DNA of 58,875 nucleotides from assembly GCF_000425345.1 (NCBI RefSeq), contig NZ_AUDG01000025.1, forward strand, positions 1 to 58,875, given 5' to 3'. The stretch comes from Rheinheimera baltica DSM 14885. GTDB taxonomy: Bacteria; Pseudomonadota; Gammaproteobacteria; Enterobacterales; Alteromonadaceae. A program made the translations under genes and the position numbers. The notes below the pieces were generated by a model. The model was not told the DNA's origin. It did not search any database and saw nothing but the letters and a program-made list of their open reading frames with translations. Positions 57,630 through 58,875 of the stretch are shown piece after piece (the first letter of the stretch is position 1; every line of letters starts with the position of its first letter).

Positions 57630-58571
57630 TCATTGGCTAGCGGCCAATGACTCAGACACACGTGCACCGCACTTTTGTTGCAACACCTCGGCGATAAGAT
57701 CAGCCATTAAACGATAACTGCGGGCCTTAGTTGACGTGGGTCGCCAGGCTACACCGATATCACGATACGCAGCAGCATTACCAGGAGCCCGGCTAATCAG
57801 CTCTGTACTATCGAGCAAACCGCTGTTAATAGCCATTTGCGGCATAAAGGTAACACCAAGCTTATTGTTTACCATTTGTGTCAGCGTATGCAGGCTGGTG
57901 GCAAAAAACGGGTTAACCTTGCGGCTATCGTCTAACTCACAGGCCTTTACAGCATGGTTTGTCAGGCAATGTTCACGCTCTAACAAAAAGATACTTTCAT
58001 CTGGCCACTGGCTAATATCTTGGTTAAACCCCCTGTCCAACCAGTCTTTATGTAACACCAGTTTAAAACCATCCTGCGCCAACACTTCGGTATGAAAAGG
58101 GCCGGTTTCATAAGGTAACGCCAGCAAGACCATATCCAGCCGCCCTTCTGCCAAAGCATGCAAAGAGTTATCTGATGTGTCTTCACGCAGCAATAACTGT
58201 AATTCAGGATAACGCTTGCGGCATAGCGTCATCACTTCGCTCAGCACAAAAGGCGCGATGGTTGGAATACAGCCAAGCCGGAAAGGCCCCGCCATTGGTT
58301 TGCCCTGACATTTAGCAAAATCAGTTAACTCTTCGCACTGTTCAATGATATAGCGCGCCTGTCGGACAATATCTTCACCCAACGGAGTAAAAATGAAAGT
58401 TTTGTGATCACGCTCCAGAAGCTGCGCATGCATCGTCTCTTCTAAATTAGCAATAGCAGCACTTAACGTAGACTGGCCGATATAACACGCCTCTGCTGCC
58501 CGGCCAAAATGTTGATGCTCATGCAATGCCAATAAATACTGTAGTTGTTTAATACTCGGCAACCGTTTCAT
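57630..58571 (-). CDS. oxyR: Peroxide-sensing LysR-type regulator OxyR
   Basis: A 313-aa hydrogen-peroxide sensor. N-terminal winged helix (residues about 1-60) and an effector domain with the redox pair C202 and C211 (EHCLTNHAVKAC), keeping the nine-residue spacing of E. coli C199/C208, plus the ALPYETGPFH region. Normal length. No peroxide-defence gene is next to it here. Confidence 0.92.
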   Translation of the reverse strand: MKRLPSIKQLQYLLALHEHQHFGRAAEACYIGQSTLSAAIANLEETMHAQLLERDHKTFIFTPLGEDIVRQARYIIEQCEELTDFAKCQGKPMAGPFRLGCIPTIAPFVLSEVMTLCRKRYPELQLLLREDTSDNSLHALAEGRLDMVLLALPYETGPFHTEVLAQDGFKLVLHKDWLDRGFNQDISQWPDESIFLLEREHCLTNHAVKACELDDSRKVNPFFATSLHTLTQMVNNKLGVTFMPQMAINSGLLDSTELISRAPGNAAAYRDIGVAWRPTSTKARSYRLMADLIAEVLQQKCGARVSESLAASQ

Positions 58572-58679
58572 TATTTATTCCGATTTAAAATACATTTTTT
58601 AGACAAAAATACTAATAAAAGATATGCCGATGCCCAGAGCATTACAAGCTTTAGCCAATAAAAAAGCCCCCGATTTGGT
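58572..58679. other. oxyR upstream region interrupted by IS4-family insertion
   Basis: AT-rich promoter-like sequence upstream of oxyR, ending at AAAAAAGCCCCCGATTTGGT, which looks like half a terminator hairpin cut by the insertion sequence that begins at about 58680. Confidence 0.4.
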
Positions 58680-58875
58680 AATGCCGATCAGTTAAGAAAT
58701 ATTTTCCTGATCGGTTGACCGATCCTGTGGAGATGTAAGAATCCGATGAGCCGTTAAGCCATCGGATTTTTTTATGGAATTGTCAGAAGCATTAGCACGC
58801 ACGTCAATCAACCGCCTTACCGAATTTGCATCGCTGTCCGATGTTCTGGAACCCGATATTATCCAGTCTTGCCTG
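58680..58875 (+). mobile_element. IS4-family insertion sequence, left end (partial)
   Basis: Begins with an inverted-repeat-like end AATGCCGATCAGTTAAG, then a GATC-rich internal repeat region, a transcription-stopping hairpin (ATCCGATG/CATCGGAT, 58741-58767, followed by T residues) that would block read-in, and the transposase start. Runs off the window. Confidence 0.7.
58774..58875 (+). CDS. IS4-family transposase, N-terminal fragment
   Basis: Thirty-four codons from ATG at 58774: MELSEALARTSINRLTEF then SLSDVLEP, typical of the N-terminus of IS4-family transposases common in marine gammaproteobacteria. Catalytic DDE residues are outside the window. Confidence 0.7.
   Translation, partial: MELSEALARTSINRLTEFASLSDVLEPDIIQSCL

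Overview
The window looks like chromosomal DNA from a marine or freshwater gammaproteobacterium of the Alteromonadales/Chromatiaceae type (Rheinheimera, Arsukibacterium or Alishewanella-like). This is inferred from gene order (isc cluster, ndk-rlmN-pilW-rodZ-ispG-hisS-yfgM-bamB-der, queA-tgt-yajC-secDF, dusB-fis) and protein style. No taxonomic search was possible. No rRNA, tRNA or CRISPR array was seen.

Left edge (1-1650): the end of an IS21-family element lies inside an SMI1/KNR4 (SUKH) gene. That gene follows an attC-like site and a CbrC-family gene, so this looks like a small integron cassette remnant without an integrase. Next come a ChaC-type gamma-glutamylcyclotransferase and a TonB-dependent siderophore receptor.

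Core block (4.8-26.2 kb, almost all minus strand): a 751-aa basic amino acid decarboxylase, der, bamB, yfgM, hisS, ispG, rodZ, a pilW variant fused to LysM domains, rlmN, ndk, a small PstS-like protein with a porin, then fdx-hscA-hscB-iscA-iscU-iscS-iscR with IscR operators, cysE and trmJ. The block supplies cell-shape, pilus, outer-membrane assembly, translation, isoprenoid and Fe-S functions.

Plus-strand block (26.4-35.0 kb): an exported methyltransferase-like protein, purD, an ExeM-type exported nuclease, prkB, dusB-fis and purH. Two copies of a roughly 100-bp stem-loop repeat lie here; their outer arms differ in sequence but stay complementary.

Accessory region (35-48.7 kb): small enzymes (2OG oxygenase, YtfP-like, SixA, thioesterase), then a minus-strand island of a PAS-GGDEF diguanylate cyclase, three small proteins (two resembling the PixA/AidA inclusion-body family), a truncated second diguanylate cyclase 5' end, a DP-EP-like protein and a 1086-aa membrane-anchored winged-helix/STAND/TPR regulator. 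A REP-associated tyrosine transposase with its own direct repeats sits inside the island. A leader sequence occurs three times in it. This island is the best candidate for an undescribed system. A ferredoxin-NADP reductase and two TraT-like lipoproteins follow.

Right part (48.9-58.9 kb): suhB, a TraB/GumN protein, a rhodanese, secF-secD-yajC-tgt-queA (minus), an orphan periplasmic solute-binding protein, oxyR, and the start of an IS4-family element at the right edge.
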